22,332 bases of DNA, taken from NCBI GenBank assembly GCA_022827165.1, contig JAJDTN010000166.1:1-22332 (forward strand). The letters run 5' to 3'. Below the pieces are notes generated by a model. That model saw only the letters and a program-made list of their open reading frames with translations, had not been told where the DNA came from and did no database searches. Source of the DNA: Candidatus Latescibacterota bacterium. GTDB lineage: Bacteria > Latescibacterota > UBA2968 > UBA8231. Each line of letters starts with the position of its first letter. The stretch's first letter is position 1. Of this stretch, positions 21,517 through 22,332 are shown piece after piece. Made by a program: the position numbers and the translations under genes.

Positions 21517-22332
21517 CTACTTCATCAGCATCATCTTGCGCATCGCCGCGTGGCCGGGCTGCACCAGGCGATACAGGTAGACGCCCGTTCCCACGGCGCG
21601 GCCGTCGTCGTCGGTGCCGTCCCAGGAGTATACGTGGTCCCCGGGGACGAGGCCTTCCCACGCCTCGACGAGCACCCGCCGCCCGGTCAGGTCGTAGATC
21701 TCCAGGCGCACCGGCTGCGGGCCGAATCCGCCGGCGACGGTGATGCGGATGGTGGTCTCCGCGTTGAAGGGGTTCGGCGTGTTCTGGTGCAGCACCGCGG
21801 TCTCCGGCAGGGCCGGCCCCCGCAGCCGCCAGGCCTGTCCCTCGGCGACGACGATCATCTCCTTCTGGAGGGAGGCGAAGCTCTCGAGCTCAGCCGGCGC
21901 GGCCAGCGCGGTGGCGTGCTCCATCACCGGATCGCCGGGGGTGTACTCGGAGTCGATCCACACGCCATCGCTCAGGTGGAAGTCTCTGTCGAACCAGGAG
22001 GCGGTGGCAAGCACCTCCTCGATCCCGGTGGTGGCATAGCCACCGCCGCCGCCCACCGCCTCGTCGGAGACCCCCTGCGGAAGGGGAAGGGGCTGCTCCA
22101 CCCGGGTCACCTCGGTGCCGTCGTTGCGCACCACCCGGTCGACGGCGACGAAGGAGGTGTAGGCGGTGAGCAGGTTGTAGGTCAGGCCCAACTCCAGGAT
22201 GTGGCTCTTCACCCTGTCCTCCAACCCCAATCCCGCGTAGTCGCCCAGGGTGGCGATGAGCCGGCGCGCCCAGAGATAGCGCAGGGCCGAGTTGGACTCC
22301 TCGGGCGTCACCTCGGAGACGTCGATGTCGAT
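21517..22332 (-). CDS. VIT/vWA-like secreted protein with FlgD-like C-terminal domain, C-terminal part (cut by window edge)
   Basis: 271 codons are visible and the frame stays open to the edge, so the GTG at 22311 is not the start. The N-terminal visible part (RYLWARRLIATL, then ILELGLTYNLLTAYTSFVAVD) is the conserved end of bacterial VIT plus von Willebrand A proteins (inter-alpha-trypsin inhibitor heavy-chain-like). A linker follows, then NTPNPFNAETTIRI, VRLEIYDLTGRRV, WDGTDDDGRAVGTGVYLYRL and a basic end (MRKMMLMK). This is a FlgD-Ig-like C-terminal domain with the NxPNPFN mark, known as an export/anchor domain in many FCB and related bacteria. It is probably secreted or surface-bound. The stop is TAG. 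Confidence 0.85.
   Translation of the reverse strand: MDIDVSEVTPEESNSALRYLWARRLIATLGDYAGLGLEDRVKSHILELGLTYNLLTAYTSFVAVDRVVRNDGTEVTRVEQPLPLPQGVSDEAVGGGGGYATTGIEEVLATASWFDRDFHLSDGVWIDSEYTPGDPVMEHATALAAPAELESFASLQKEMIVVAEGQAWRLRGPALPETAVLHQNTPNPFNAETTIRITVAGGFGPQPVRLEIYDLTGRRVLVEAWEGLVPGDHVYSWDGTDDDGRAVGTGVYLYRLVQPGHAAMRKMMLMK

Noticed and set aside
1..22332. CRISPR arrays, insertion sequences or rRNA genes
   Set aside because: No regularly spaced repeats, transposase motifs or rRNA signatures were seen on either strand by eye.

Overview
The window is a high-GC bacterial chromosomal segment, about 70% G+C by eye in most genes. It is densely packed: many neighbouring genes share GTGA, ATGA or TTGA stop/start overlaps. 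The content points to an uncultured member of the FCB or Latescibacterota/Krumholzibacteriota/Gemmatimonadota type, judged from the FlgD-like C-terminal domain with an NTPNPFN linker at the right edge, PD40 lipoproteins, and clustered PhyH, enolase-superfamily and Gfo/Idh/MocA genes. This placement is an inference with low certainty.

Left part (1-5792, minus strand): one tightly coupled operon read right to left. Its genes are a PhyH-type dioxygenase, an RNase Z-like metallo-beta-lactamase hydrolase, a glycosidase-like TIM barrel protein, an Ldh_2 (malate/lactate type) dehydrogenase, an enolase-superfamily protein with an unusual active site, and an exported protein cut by the window edge. 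It looks like an uncharacterised route for a glycoside or sugar-acid-like substrate. The substrate is not visible from sequence.

Middle (5852-10716): a plus-strand AAA_14/DUF4143 ATPase with a probable leaderless promoter, convergent with a minus-strand three-gene chain. The chain is a RecF/OLD-like ATPase, a small Toprim protein and an alpha/beta hydrolase. The ATPase-Toprim pair resembles PARIS/OLD-type defence modules and is the best candidate for an unusual system here.

Right of centre (10826-16216, plus strand): a UbiD-family decarboxylase with a probable leaderless promoter, an orphan ribbon-helix-helix antitoxin, then a coupled trio of Gfo/Idh/MocA oxidoreductase, sugar phosphate isomerase/epimerase-like TIM barrel and amidase-signature enzyme. 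A tRNA-Glu(UUC) follows at 16294-16368.

Right part: a block of clearly lower GC (about 16370-17383) with one small lipoprotein gene and two stretches without recognisable genes. Then come a minus-strand lipoprotein combining leucine-rich repeats with a PD40 propeller, a second glycosidase-like TIM barrel gene similar in layout to the one in the left operon, an SRPBCC protein, a Rid-family protein without the deaminase arginine, and the C-terminal part of a VIT/vWA-like secreted protein.
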